Below, in pieces: positions 51,701-60,773 of a DNA stretch of 64,000 bases (its first letter is position 1; the number at the start of each line of letters is the position of its first letter). Made by a program: the position numbers and the translations under genes. The stretch lies in contig NZ_FNDP01000006.1 in assembly GCF_900100545.1 (NCBI RefSeq), positions 1 to 64,000 of the forward strand. The letters run 5' to 3'. Origin of the DNA: Pseudobutyrivibrio sp. 49. GTDB lineage: Bacteria; Bacillota; Clostridia; Lachnospirales; Lachnospiraceae. A model generated the notes under the pieces. That model was not told the origin of the DNA and searched no databases. It worked only from the letters and a program-made list of their open reading frames with translations.

Positions 51701-53411
51701 AATAATATGTAACCTGATGGCTTGAATCCTTTGCCATCGAAGCCCAAAATACTACGTACTCACCAGTCTTCTCATCATAGATTGCCTCTGGTGCCCAAAG
51801 ACATCCCACATTGCCATAGTCCTCAAATGCTTTCTCATCTAAGCCAACATCCACAAGTCGAGGCTTTGACCAGTTAACCAAATCATCTGATTCCCACACA
51901 AGCATTCGAAGGCTACCGCCAAACTGAGCAACGCTCCAGCCTGTTGTCTGTACCTTAAGGTCTGTTGCAATCATATAGAAATGGTCACCCTCAGCACTTC
52001 TCATAATGAATGGATCACGAACACCCTGGTCACCAATCTCAGATGTAAGTACTGGCTCCCCATCATTTAAATCTGTAAAGTGAAGGTGATCCTTGCCAGC
52101 TGCAAAATAAAGCTGCTCCTCGGAATTGCTTGGGAAGAATGCAAATAAATAGTTCTCTAGCTTCTTCTTCTCAGGAGCCTTTGCAACTGTCACGTCAAAG
52201 GTCTTTGTCTTTTCAACATCCCCCACAGTAATTGTGGCTGTAAGTGTAACCTCAGAAACCTCCGCGCCACGCCTAACAACACCTGCAGGCATATCATCGT
52301 AGCCAACAACCTTTGTTGCCTTATCGCTGATTATCTCAGGATTTGAACTTTCCCACACAACTTTCGCATCATAGCTATTCTTTGTAGGAAGTGTAATGTT
52401 TCCCTTAATATTCTTTGTAACAGGAAGGGCTATTTCATCATAAGCGAGCTGACATTTCTCCTCATCAGAAAGAATAATCTCCTGCTGACCTTCCTTATAT
52501 TTTGCTAAAATTTCCTCATCTGACAAAGCGCCTTTGTAAAGAGAGAACTCATCTAGATTTCCATAGAAATATTCTCCGCTACCCCAGTTAGCTTTACCGA
52601 TATAGAATGTGCTGTTGTCCTGAAGAATATCTGTAAGCTTTGCGGTGCCAGCAACTGTGTTGACCTTTTCTCCATTTACGTAAAGAGTAGTATCTTCCTC
52701 TGTTAAAACAACAGTTACCATCTTCCATTCATCTCTTACAGATGTATCATTGGTAGCTGGACGAGATCCACCATCTACCTTGTAGCGCTCAACCTTGATA
52801 GAAGTCTTCTTATCAAGAATTCCAAAATAATGCTCGCTATTTAAATAACTAGGTGTCTCATCATTTCTTACTGCAAAAAGTGACCAGCCAGCACCACCAT
52901 TTCCACCTTTACTGAAATAGTTTACTGTGATTTCATCAAGACCTGTCAATGGACTCTTTCCATTACTGTCAGTGACCTTAAGCCAAGAACCACCTTCAAA
53001 CTTGAGTGACTTGTTCTTCTTAGCATCTTTGTCCTCTGAAATCTTTTCACCAACCACCTCTGCAGAATAATCCCCACTCTGTAATCCGCCGGTAGTATTA
53101 TCCATAGTAAAATGGAATAATTCTTTTACTTCCTTATCATCTTCTATTTCATCTTCTTCTGGCACTTCTGCACCTTCCAAATGCTCCTCCTCAACTTCTG
53201 AAAGTGCTTCTGATTCTTCTGCTTCTACATCTTCCTCCTCTTTCTCTTCATTCTGAACTGATTCATCTTCATCCTCAGTCTCCTCTGCCGCTTCAGTCAC
53301 ATGATTTTCTTCTTCTGCAAAGGCCACTATCCCAGCTGCTGGGACCGCAGTAAATATCATTGCAGACGAAAGAACTCCCGCCAAAGCGCGCTTTCCCCAT
53401 TTAGACATCAT
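48780..53411 (-). CDS. Giant cell-surface GH43-type multidomain glycosidase
   Basis: A 1543-residue exported protein. Signal peptide residues 1-31; very acidic Glu/Asp stretch (about 33-95); LamG/concanavalin-like domain (about 100-300); bacterial Ig-like domain (about 315-410); a first five-blade-propeller GH43-like domain (about 415-720, DQGVRDPFIMRS at about 464); second LamG (about 740-930); second GH43 domain (about 1055-1380, GQFADPDIDCFDGKYY at about 1065, DPSVFTDEDGTSYLS); Pro/Ser/Thr linker; C-terminal membrane helix and basic RFRKNK tail. GH43 enzymes cut arabinan or xylan side chains. Membrane tethering without LPXTG suits plant-fibre attack at the cell surface. Confidence 0.87.
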   Translation of the reverse strand: MMSKWGKRALAGVLSSAMIFTAVPAAGIVAFAEEENHVTEAAEETEDEDESVQNEEKEEEDVEAEESEALSEVEEEHLEGAEVPEEDEIEDDKEVKELFHFTMDNTTGGLQSGDYSAEVVGEKISEDKDAKKNKSLKFEGGSWLKVTDSNGKSPLTGLDEITVNYFSKGGNGGAGWSLFAVRNDETPSYLNSEHYFGILDKKTSIKVERYKVDGGSRPATNDTSVRDEWKMVTVVLTEEDTTLYVNGEKVNTVAGTAKLTDILQDNSTFYIGKANWGSGEYFYGNLDEFSLYKGALSDEEILAKYKEGQQEIILSDEEKCQLAYDEIALPVTKNIKGNITLPTKNSYDAKVVWESSNPEIISDKATKVVGYDDMPAGVVRRGAEVSEVTLTATITVGDVEKTKTFDVTVAKAPEKKKLENYLFAFFPSNSEEQLYFAAGKDHLHFTDLNDGEPVLTSEIGDQGVRDPFIMRSAEGDHFYMIATDLKVQTTGWSVAQFGGSLRMLVWESDDLVNWSKPRLVDVGLDEKAFEDYGNVGCLWAPEAIYDEKTGEYVVFWASMAKDSSHQVTYYSKTRDFVNFTTAKKYIDRGDKQHCIDTSMVKANDGKYYRVSADTVANGGQEAAIILESSDSVLGNWEQVAYIEDIQPGMKNYEAYTKDVNKKFTGGVVEGPELFPLNDGKSWGLYMDNYGGIGYIPTTTTDISDTTGKSWTVYTSDQYDFGSLKKRHGSILGITADEYKAVMTKWGTAEEPVVHEDEQQEPVLSYDFETADGKTIADVSGKGNNGELKGNAKIAEDSERGNVLYLDGSGSFAEFPEGFFDNRDVCTVSFDLKPDTVSGNFFNFTFGKDNSKYFYLRARESDTYMGITKSSWQSEQGVTANTKSVKNKWTNFTVVFNDDEMLIYIDGVLSGTRDISTKPSSLGKNLKAYLGKSFYSGDGYVKGCYDNVKVYNRALSEKEIAKENNIVLEPLKKISSSDVTFVTQKLDKASKALTLFISKNNTKGDMKNAHLNFTLLTGAKVVDEEETYDLTKEFKLKVEADGETVEYTVKSEMCNNPLLGGQFADPDIDCFDGKYYIYPTTDGVEGWGGYQFHAFSSTNLVDWEDEGVILDLKQDADEKVLNDKGVEIAAVPWSNGNAWAPTIEKKNGMYYFYFCGHDTETNAKAIGVAYAKNPTGPFTVLDKPLISIKTCNDAGIQMGQAIDPSVFTDEDGTSYLSFGNGKAAIVKLNEDMISIDADTMENVTGLNNFRESLIITYRDGKYHYTWSCDDTGSENYSVAYGTSNKLGGRVDYRGMLLQKDTENDILGTGHHSILNIPGTDEWYICYHRFMTPLGQVSGGFGYHREVCLDKLTFDADGYMAKVTPTNKGITEVVYVKGQNPVPTPESTPTPASSGTGSGSSAAPTQSSGQRAGSSTTTTQTAPALTQDELTTIADALTPLGISRNNAPSAGTVNKKVAANTTDATTDETVEIDEDVEVAEEKTEDTSSDELTETESNRDIVDEAVPTSAQSSNSLSPAAVIVIILAAVAVLAGAAVSVFRFRKNK

Positions 53412-53536
53412 ATAGCTTCTCCCTTCTGTTCATCCCAATGAACACATTTTCTTCACATCTAAATTAAATTTACATTAAGCACAACTTAAATTGAATAGAA
53501 TAATTTTCGTAAATTAGTTAAGAATTTTTTGGACAC

Positions 53537-53569
53537 AAAAAAAGTACCCTAAAAAAAGGGTACTTTTTT
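53537..53569. terminator. Bidirectional terminator upstream of the GH43 gene
   Basis: A7-GTACCCT/AGGGTAC-T6 (stems 53544-53550 and 53557-53563) with an A6 loop. It ends the rho/malic enzyme/DUF4364 side and insulates the GH43 gene. Confidence 0.85.
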
Positions 53570-53593
53570 ATGATTGGTTAAAAAATTTACTAT

Positions 53594-54109
53594 TTACTGC
53601 ATTAGGATATCCATTATTGATGCAAAAACTTCATCACTTCGAACTTTCCAATTATTACAAAGGGTCTCTGCCATTTCCTTAGTAGCTACGTGGAATGACA
53701 AATCCATTGTAGGCACATCGTCTTCAGTGATTCTAAGCTGTACCACATAGCCGCCTCTATCAGCCTTAAAATATGTAGCTTTATAGGAGTTTTCCTCCTT
53801 CATGGAAATAGAATTAGCTTTAAGATATTTATTAATATCCTTTGAGAGGGCTGGTGTAATTTTTTCCTTGAAAAGCTCAAGTGTCTTCTTACCATCCTCA
53901 GTAATAGAGTAGGTAGTGTTGTTGTGATTTGTAACTGACTTTATAAGCCCTGCATCCTCATCATCACTTATAGCCTGCTGGGCTGTAAAATAATCTGTTA
54001 AATCTCCCTCAAGGAAGAAATCAGTAATCTGGCTATTGCTAAGCGGGAAACCACTTCGATGAAGTAATTCTAGTATTGTTATCTTGTATATCATGGTTGG
54101 TTCTGCCAT
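53594..54109 (-). CDS. DUF4364 family protein (winged-helix-like)
   Basis: A 171-residue protein opening AEPTMIYKITILELLHRSGFPLSNSQITDFF, characteristic of the Clostridia DUF4364 family. Residues 8-85 read as a winged helix (LSNSQITDFF, YSITEDGKKTLELF), so it may bind DNA. The C-terminal half is a beta-rich region. The gene is 26 bases after malic enzyme, in the same transcript. Its function is unknown. Confidence 0.88.
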   Translation of the reverse strand: MAEPTMIYKITILELLHRSGFPLSNSQITDFFLEGDLTDYFTAQQAISDDEDAGLIKSVTNHNNTTYSITEDGKKTLELFKEKITPALSKDINKYLKANSISMKEENSYKATYFKADRGGYVVQLRITEDDVPTMDLSFHVATKEMAETLCNNWKVRSDEVFASIMDILMQ

Positions 54110-54135
54110 GGTGTCCCTCCTGAAAAAAACTTACT

Positions 54136-55287
54136 TTAGACCAAGGCCTTAATTGCGTGTGATACTGCTACAGCCACACGTGGATCGAAGGCTTCTGGCA
54201 GGATAAACTCGTCACAAAGCTGACTCTCATCAACGAGATTTGCTATAGCATTTGCTGCTGCCAGCTTCATCTCCTCTGTGATAGCTGTGGCACGAGCCTC
54301 CAAAGCACCCCTGAAGATACCTGGGAATGCTACTACATTGTTTACCTGATTTGGGAAATCAGAACGACCTGTACCAACAACTCTTGCACCTGCTGCCTTT
54401 GCCTCGTCTGGCATAATCTCTGGTGTTGGATTTGCCATAGCAAAAAGGATAGAATCCTTTGCCATTGAAGAAACCATTTCCTTTGAAACGATTCCTGGTG
54501 CTGAAACACCAACAAAAATATCTGCTCCTACAAGTGCATCTGCAAGTGTACCTGTCTTATGAGAAAGGTTTGTAACCTTTGTCATTTCCTTCTGCATCCA
54601 GTTAAGATCTGGATAATCTGGACCAATGATGCCCTGACGGTCACACATTGTAACATCCTTGAAGCCATATGTTAAGAGAAGCTTTGTAATTGCAACACCA
54701 GCTGAACCTACTCCGTTAACAACAACCTTACATGCTTCCTTATCCTTCTTTACTACCTTTAAGGCATTGATGATACCTGCCAAAACAACAATAGCTGTTC
54801 CGTGCTGATCATCGTGGAAAACAGGGATATCTAATTCCTGTTTTAAACGCTCTTCGATTTCAAAACATCTTGGAGCAGAAATATCCTCAAGATTAATTCC
54901 TCCGAAGGTAGGAGCAATGGCCTTTACTGCTGCTACTATCTCATCTGGATCCTGAGTACTTAATACTATAGGGAATGCATTAACACCACCAAACTCCTTA
55001 AACAGTACACATTTGCCCTCCATAACAGGCATTGCTGCAAGTGGCCCGATATTTCCAAGTCCTAAAACTGCTGAACCATCTGATACTACCGCTACTGTGT
55101 TAGCCTTTAATGTGTAGTTGTAAGCCTCCTCGCTATCCTCTGCAATGATTCTGCAAGGTGCCGCTACACCTGGAGTGTAAGCAATGGATAAATCCTCCCT
55201 GTTTCTAACAGGTGCCTTTGATGTGGTCTCGATTTTACCATTCCACTGCTTGTGTAAAAATACCGCTGTTTCGTCTACTGATGCCAT
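54136..55287 (-). CDS. NAD(P)-dependent malic enzyme
   Basis: A 383-residue oxidative decarboxylase converting malate to pyruvate and CO2. It has the N-terminal SIAYTPGVAAPC motif, the metal/substrate motif HDDQHGTAIV and the Rossmann VVNGVGSAGVAITKLL. It is the short bacterial form without a phosphotransacetylase tail. NAD or NADP preference is not assigned. It lies 45 bases after rho and ahead of DUF4364. Confidence 0.95.
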   Translation of the reverse strand: MASVDETAVFLHKQWNGKIETTSKAPVRNREDLSIAYTPGVAAPCRIIAEDSEEAYNYTLKANTVAVVSDGSAVLGLGNIGPLAAMPVMEGKCVLFKEFGGVNAFPIVLSTQDPDEIVAAVKAIAPTFGGINLEDISAPRCFEIEERLKQELDIPVFHDDQHGTAIVVLAGIINALKVVKKDKEACKVVVNGVGSAGVAITKLLLTYGFKDVTMCDRQGIIGPDYPDLNWMQKEMTKVTNLSHKTGTLADALVGADIFVGVSAPGIVSKEMVSSMAKDSILFAMANPTPEIMPDEAKAAGARVVGTGRSDFPNQVNNVVAFPGIFRGALEARATAITEEMKLAAANAIANLVDESQLCDEFILPEAFDPRVAVAVSHAIKALV

Positions 55288-55332
55288 ATTGCTCTCCCTT
55301 CATAATACCTTATGCTGTAAAACCAAAATATA

Positions 55333-56796
55333 TTATATGACTCTCTTGCGAATAACCATATCGATGTAATCATCATTACACTTGGTATGGGCAAACATAT
55401 TCAAGATAGTCTCTATAGCGTCTTCCTTGCGAGCACTATTAATAGCTCGTCGCATAATTTCCATAGCATCTAATTCCTTACGTGAAAGGAGAAGATCCTC
55501 TCTACGTGTGCCTGATGCTGTGATATCAATAGCTGGGAATATTCTCTTCTCAGAAAGCTTTCTGTCGAGAATGAGCTCCATGTTACCAGTTCCCTTAAAT
55601 TCCTCGTATACAACGTCATCCATCTTTGAACCAGTCTCAACAAGGGCTGTAGCAAGGATTGTAAGGCTGCCGCCCTCTCTCATGTTTCTTGCTGCACCAA
55701 AGAACTTCTTTGGCATGTGAAGTGCTGCTGGATCAAGACCACCTGAAAGTGTACGTCCTGATGGCTGAACTGTAAGGTTGTAAGCACGTGCAAGTCTTGT
55801 GATGGAATCAAGAAGAATCATAACATCCTGACCATGCTCAACAAGTCTCTTTGCTCTCTCGATAACCATCTCAGAAACACGTCTGTGGTGCTCTGGACTT
55901 TCATCGAAGGTTGAATATATAACCTCTACATTCTTGCTGTTTCTCATAGTGTCCTTCATATCTGTAACTTCCTCAGGACGTTCATCGATAAGCAAGATGA
56001 TAAGATGCATATCTGGGTGTGAATAATTAACCGAAGTAGCAACTTCTTTTAAAAGTGTGGTCTTACCTGCCTTAGGCTGGGCAACAATCATACCACGCTG
56101 TCCCTTTCCAATAGGGCTCACAAGATCAACAATACGCATTGCTACAGAACTCTTCTGACGCTCTAAACGAATTCTCTCATTAGGGAAAATCGGTGTAAGG
56201 TCCTCGAAGTTTGGTCTTCTGCAGGCTGCAGCTGGATCGTAGCCGTTGATGGTATCGATAATCATAAGAGCTGCGAACTTATCAGTTGGATTATTGAAAC
56301 ACTTCTTTCCAATGATAATATCACCAGTCTTAAGATTGAATTTCTTAATCTGTGACTGAGAAACATAAACATCCTCAGTGCCAGGCATGTAGTTATCGCA
56401 ACGAATAAATCCGAAGCCGTCACTCATAACCTCCAAAATACCGCTGGCAGAAAGAAGTCCATCTGTAGGAATATCCTGAGGTACATTTTCGTTTCGCTCT
56501 ACCTTCTCAGATTTTTCCATCTTTTCTGGACGTTCTGTGCGTTCTGGACGCTCTGGTCTCTTAGGGCGCTCTGGTCTAGGCATTCTTTCGTTCTCTGCCT
56601 TTGCTGGAGCCGCTTTTAACTCTGTCTCCTTTGCTGGAGTTTCTTTAGCTGCTGCTTCTTTTGCGTCGATTTCGTCCTGTGCAAGCATAGCTTCTACTAA
56701 ATCGGCTTTTTTCATAGAGGAAACGCCTTTTATTCCTCTAGCCTTCGCCAAATCACGTAGCACCGCAACCGCTAAACTCTCATATTTTTCTCTCAT
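55333..56796 (-). CDS. rho: Transcription termination factor Rho
   Basis: A 487-residue hexameric RNA helicase. N-terminal Rho_N helix bundle (residues 1-50), a Pro/Arg/Glu/Lys-rich insert (about 75-110, PERP repeats), the RNA-binding cold-shock domain (about 115-195, ending in the [19 protein letters not shown] region), and the RecA-fold ATPase with Walker [10 protein letters not shown] and Walker [14 protein letters not shown]. The Q-loop/R-loop region is present. The charged insert is typical of Rho from some Clostridia and Actinobacteria. AGGAGA precedes the ATG. Confidence 0.97.
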   Translation of the reverse strand: MREKYESLAVAVLRDLAKARGIKGVSSMKKADLVEAMLAQDEIDAKEAAAKETPAKETELKAAPAKAENERMPRPERPKRPERPERTERPEKMEKSEKVERNENVPQDIPTDGLLSASGILEVMSDGFGFIRCDNYMPGTEDVYVSQSQIKKFNLKTGDIIIGKKCFNNPTDKFAALMIIDTINGYDPAAACRRPNFEDLTPIFPNERIRLERQKSSVAMRIVDLVSPIGKGQRGMIVAQPKAGKTTLLKEVATSVNYSHPDMHLIILLIDERPEEVTDMKDTMRNSKNVEVIYSTFDESPEHHRRVSEMVIERAKRLVEHGQDVMILLDSITRLARAYNLTVQPSGRTLSGGLDPAALHMPKKFFGAARNMREGGSLTILATALVETGSKMDDVVYEEFKGTGNMELILDRKLSEKRIFPAIDITASGTRREDLLLSRKELDAMEIMRRAINSARKEDAIETILNMFAHTKCNDDYIDMVIRKRVI

Positions 56797-56918
56797 TTAA
56801 CTCTCCTTAAATTTATAATTAAACAAATTATTTACGTCATGGAATTAAAAGTCGAATCGACTAATGAATTATACCTTGATGATAAATGAATTATATACTG
56901 TGGATAATGCAAAAACAA

Positions 56919-56956
56919 GGACTTCAAGAATTTTTTGCAAAAAATTCTTGAAGTCC
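56919..56956 (-). terminator. Perfect 38-nt palindromic terminator
   Basis: Bases 56919-56956 are a perfect palindrome with GC at the centre (GGACTTCAAGAA then T6, and the mirror). On the minus strand it is followed by TTGTTTTTGC. It lies 9 bases after the pyrophosphatase stop and ends the era-to-pyrophosphatase transcript. Confidence 0.85.
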
Positions 56957-56965
56957 AATATTATT

Positions 56966-58612
56966 TTATTCCTGAAGTGACTCCATAATAGGTGGGATGA
57001 GCTGCTTCTTTCTAGAAACAACACCCTCTAAAATGTAGCTGTCATCAGAAACTGGTAATCTAAATGCATCAGCAATAATCTTATCAGCATCATCACCAAC
57101 AAAGAGAAGCTCTGTTGACTGATTAAGAATATCTGTAAGCATGCAGAATACTGCATCTAAGTCTGAAGAATCCTTTAATGTGCCCATGTAGCTCTTGATT
57201 CCATCCTTGATAGAATTGAGCTGGCCCTTAGAAATTGAGCTAACCTGTGCAACACCAAAGTTGATATCTCCGCTGTTGAAAATCTTGTAATCTGTGTGGA
57301 AGATCTGATCTGGAGTCTTATCCTTGAAATCACTTCCAGCTTCAAACATTGATGTAGCAAGCTCAACAACATCAACACCTGCGATATCAGCAAGCATTCT
57401 AGCCTTTGCCTCATCTACAGGAGTACATGTAGGTGAACGGAACATAAGTGTATCTGAAATGATAGCTGAGCAAAGCACACCTGCGATATGCTTTGGAATC
57501 TCAACCCCCTTTTCCTCATACATCATAGAAACGATTGTTGCTGTAGAACCTACAGGCTGGTTTCTAAAGTAGATAGGTGAAACAGTCTCTAATGAGCCAA
57601 GTCTGTGGTGATCGATAATCTCAAGTACCTCAGCCTGATCAAGACCATCTACGGCCTGTGACTTTTCGTTGTGGTCAACAAGAATAACCTGCTTCTTCTG
57701 CATATTTAAGAGAAGACGACGTGAAACCATTCCAACATAGTGTCTGTTCTCATCTAAGATTGGGAAATCGCGGTGACGAACTGACTTCATGATTTCGCGA
57801 ACATCATCTACATAATCATCTAACTCAAAGCTAACAATGTCGTCCTTCTGCATGAACTGACGAATTGGCATTGACTGGTGAATAAGGCGGGCAACAGTGA
57901 AAGTATCGTACTCTGTTGTGATAAGTACACACTGATGCTCCTCTGCGAGTCTGATAATCTCAGGCTCAACATGGCTTGCGCCGCAAACAACAAGACAGCT
58001 ACATCCAGCTTCAATACAGATAGCCTGACGAGCTGTGATGTTACCAACGATTGCTAAATCATCTACGTTGATATCATCCATAAGGTCCTCACGGTTGCTT
58101 GAAGCAATTACAACCTGTCCCTTAACAAAATAAGCGTGTGGATTACCTGTAACAAGGTTTCCGTTTAATGTGCCAATGATATTGCTGTACTGTGTTCTGG
58201 CACGTGAAAGGATGCTATTGTCGTAAATATCCATATATGAATATGCGATATCTCCGTTTACGATAACTCCTTCAAGCTTTCCTGTCTTTCCTACTACAGG
58301 AAGTGTAGCTACATCTCTCTCAAGCATAAGCTCCCATGCTTTCTTAAGGGAAATGTGACCATCAACTGGCTCAAGACGACGATATTCGATATCTGTCAAC
58401 TGAGCGCCAACATCCATAACTGTCTCTGGCTCTTGGATGTTGAATCTTTCCAAAACGTAGCGGGTCTCCTCGTTGAGTTGACCCGCCTTTTTAGCTTCGT
58501 AAATAGTGCCATTATTTGATGTGGCGTTTTTCAGATATGCGTAGGCTACAGCTGCGCAAACGCTATCTGAGTCAGGGTTTTTGTGTCCAATAATATAAAC
58601 CGTATTCGGCAT
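56966..58612 (-). CDS. Family II inorganic pyrophosphatase with CBS and DRTGG domains
   Basis: A 548-residue Mn2+-dependent pyrophosphatase. The DHH domain is split: YIIGHKNPDSDS at the N-terminus and DHNEKSQ, IIDHHRLG later; the DHHA2 domain is at the C-terminus (with VSRKKQLIPPI). Between residues about 70 and 300 are two CBS motifs and a DRTGG domain (VIASSNREDLMDD), which in CBS-PPases bind AMP/ADP or dinucleotides and regulate activity. It is the last gene of its operon, 26 bases after the coiled-coil gene. Confidence 0.93.
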   Translation of the reverse strand: MPNTVYIIGHKNPDSDSVCAAVAYAYLKNATSNNGTIYEAKKAGQLNEETRYVLERFNIQEPETVMDVGAQLTDIEYRRLEPVDGHISLKKAWELMLERDVATLPVVGKTGKLEGVIVNGDIAYSYMDIYDNSILSRARTQYSNIIGTLNGNLVTGNPHAYFVKGQVVIASSNREDLMDDINVDDLAIVGNITARQAICIEAGCSCLVVCGASHVEPEIIRLAEEHQCVLITTEYDTFTVARLIHQSMPIRQFMQKDDIVSFELDDYVDDVREIMKSVRHRDFPILDENRHYVGMVSRRLLLNMQKKQVILVDHNEKSQAVDGLDQAEVLEIIDHHRLGSLETVSPIYFRNQPVGSTATIVSMMYEEKGVEIPKHIAGVLCSAIISDTLMFRSPTCTPVDEAKARMLADIAGVDVVELATSMFEAGSDFKDKTPDQIFHTDYKIFNSGDINFGVAQVSSISKGQLNSIKDGIKSYMGTLKDSSDLDAVFCMLTDILNQSTELLFVGDDADKIIADAFRLPVSDDSYILEGVVSRKKQLIPPIMESLQE

Positions 58613-58638
58613 AGTACCTCCGTTAAAATAAAACTATA

Positions 58639-59313
58639 CTATAAAATTCCAAATGAAAGTAATAAACCCGCAATACCAACCCCAAGATTTGCAGCAAGAA
58701 GAACTATTGCTGCAATAATAAGCTTCTTAAGTGAGCTATAATGCTCTAAAGCTTTCACTGACTGTTCTTCGCTCTTATCGTGCTCCTTAAGGAGATCCTG
58801 AATCAAGCGATATAAATGAACTGATTCAGAATGAGTTTTCTCTGAAAGCTCGCACTGAATACTATCAAGGCCTTCTGAAACATTTCTAAGAGTATCCTGA
58901 AGATTTCTGTTATGTGTTTCATAGGACTCTTGATTATCGTTCACTTGGCCTTTAATGTCAAGCTCTAATTGATCCATATTGTTCTTAACAACCTGCATCA
59001 TTCTGTCAACCTGAGTCTCAACATCAGCAACCAAGCTGTCTGCTTCCTCTTGTTTTTTATTAAGTTCATCCTGAAGCTGTAAATTAATAGCCTCTTTCTC
59101 CTGAACAAGAGCTTCAAGCTCAGCAGCCTTCTGTTCCTTTGCCAAAATAAGCTGCTGAAGCTGAGTAGCCTTCTCGCGAAAAGCATCAATCTGTGAAAGT
59201 AATAAATCCTCGCCATTATCGAGCTCGATAGATGTAACGTTTACCTCTGGCTGTGAATCCTCAGTAGAAGTTACGTCATCAAGTTCGATCTCCTGTACAT
59301 TTAATTTTTCCAT
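58639..59313 (-). CDS. Tail-anchored coiled-coil protein, unknown function
   Basis: A 224-residue acidic protein. An N-terminal ~30 residues carry two similar SIELDNG/EIELDDV motifs, then long coiled coil (about 35-190), then one C-terminal membrane helix (about 197-222, LIIAAIVLLAANLGVGIAGL). No known domain is recognised. It lies between glyQS (23-base gap) and the pyrophosphatase, same strand. A membrane-linked structural or regulatory role is possible; nothing decisive is visible. Confidence 0.6.
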   Translation of the reverse strand: MEKLNVQEIELDDVTSTEDSQPEVNVTSIELDNGEDLLLSQIDAFREKATQLQQLILAKEQKAAELEALVQEKEAINLQLQDELNKKQEEADSLVADVETQVDRMMQVVKNNMDQLELDIKGQVNDNQESYETHNRNLQDTLRNVSEGLDSIQCELSEKTHSESVHLYRLIQDLLKEHDKSEEQSVKALEHYSSLKKLIIAAIVLLAANLGVGIAGLLLSFGIL

Positions 59314-59336
59314 AGCACATCTCTCCTTAAAAATGG

Positions 59337-60734
59337 TTAGAAAGTGAACTTGTCTGCAAAGTAAGCATCTAAGTCTGCGATAGCGATACGCTCCTGCTCC
59401 ATAGAATCACGGTGACGAATTGTAACCATGTGATCTTCCTCAGAGTCGAAATCGTATGTGATGCAGAATGGTGTTCCGATTTCGTCCATACGACGATATC
59501 TCTTACCGATAGTTCCTCTGTCATCAAATTCACAATTATATTTCTTTGAAAGCTCTGCAAATACCTTCTCAGCGCCTTCATTAAGTTTCTTAGAAAGTGG
59601 AAGTACACCAATCTTAACAGGTGCAAGTGCTGGGTGGAAGTGAAGAACTGTACGAACATCACTCTTTCCATCCTTACCAACTTCTTCCTCATCATATGCT
59701 GCACAAAGGAAAGCAAGTACTACACGGTCTGCACCAAGAGATGGCTCGATAACGTATGGTAAATACTTCTCATTTGTCTCATCATCAAAGTATGTAAGAT
59801 CCTGACCAGATACATTCTGATGCTGTGTAAGGTCGTAATCTGTACGGCTGGCAATACCCCAAAGCTCGCCCCATCCGAATGGGAATAAGAACTCGATATC
59901 TGTAGTGCCTGTAGAATAGAATGAAAGCTCCTCTGGATCATGGTCACGGAGACGCATCTCATCTTCCTTCATGCCAAGGCTAAGGAGCCAATCACGGCAG
60001 AAGCTTCTCCAGTACTGGAACCACTCATCCTGTGAGCCTGGCTTGCAGAAGAACTCAAGCTCCATCTGCTCAAACTCACGTGTACGGAAAGTGAAGTTAC
60101 CAGGTGTAATCTCGTTACGGAAAGACTTACCAATCTGGCCTATACCAAATGGAACCTTCTTACGAGATGTACGCTGTACATTCTTGAAGTTTACGAAAAT
60201 ACCCTGAGCTGTCTCTGGGCGAAGGTAAACTGTATTCTTAGCATCCTCTGTAACACCCTGGAATGTCTTGAACATAAGGTTGAATTCACGGATGTCTGTA
60301 AAGTTGTGCTTTCCACATGTAGGACATGGAACATTGTTGTTCTCGATGAATTCCTTCATCTCTTCCTTTGTCCAACCATCAACTGAACCCTTAAGCTCGA
60401 TGTTGTTCTCAGCTGCAAAATCCTCGATAATCTTGTCAGCTCTAAAACGCTCGTGGCACTCCTTACAATCCATAAGAGGATCTGAGAATGAGCCAAGGTG
60501 ACCTGAAGCAATCCATGTCTGTGGATTCATAAGAATAGCACAGTCAACACCTACGTTGTATGGGTTCTCCTGAACGAACTTCTGCCACCAAGCTTTTTTA
60601 ACATTGTTCTTAAGCTCGACACCAAGATTTCCATAATCCCATGTATTAGCAAGACCACCGTAAATCTCAGAGCCTGCATATACAAAGCCTCTTGCCTTTG
60701 CAAGAGCAATGATTTTGTCCATTGTCTTTTCCAT
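59337..60734 (-). CDS. glyS: Glycyl-tRNA synthetase, single-chain (alpha2) type
   Basis: A 465-residue class II synthetase charging tRNA-Gly. Class II motif 2 ([17 protein letters not shown]) and motif 3 ([10 protein letters not shown]) are present; a zinc-type CxxC pair is near residues 77-80 and 137-140 ([16 protein letters not shown]). The C-terminal anticodon-binding domain starts near residue 365. It is the eukaryote/archaeal-like dimeric form used by many Firmicutes (GlyQS). No T-box is in the 39-base upstream gap. Confidence 0.96.
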   Translation of the reverse strand: MEKTMDKIIALAKARGFVYAGSEIYGGLANTWDYGNLGVELKNNVKKAWWQKFVQENPYNVGVDCAILMNPQTWIASGHLGSFSDPLMDCKECHERFRADKIIEDFAAENNIELKGSVDGWTKEEMKEFIENNNVPCPTCGKHNFTDIREFNLMFKTFQGVTEDAKNTVYLRPETAQGIFVNFKNVQRTSRKKVPFGIGQIGKSFRNEITPGNFTFRTREFEQMELEFFCKPGSQDEWFQYWRSFCRDWLLSLGMKEDEMRLRDHDPEELSFYSTGTTDIEFLFPFGWGELWGIASRTDYDLTQHQNVSGQDLTYFDDETNEKYLPYVIEPSLGADRVVLAFLCAAYDEEEVGKDGKSDVRTVLHFHPALAPVKIGVLPLSKKLNEGAEKVFAELSKKYNCEFDDRGTIGKRYRRMDEIGTPFCITYDFDSEEDHMVTIRHRDSMEQERIAIADLDAYFADKFTF

Positions 60735-60773
60735 AATTATTATTTCCTCTCTATATAAATATATATTTATTTA

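Noticed and set aside
60735-60773. T-box leader for glyQS
   Set aside because: Only 39 bases separate glyS from the upstream gene, too short for a T-box, and no specifier or antiterminator pattern is visible.
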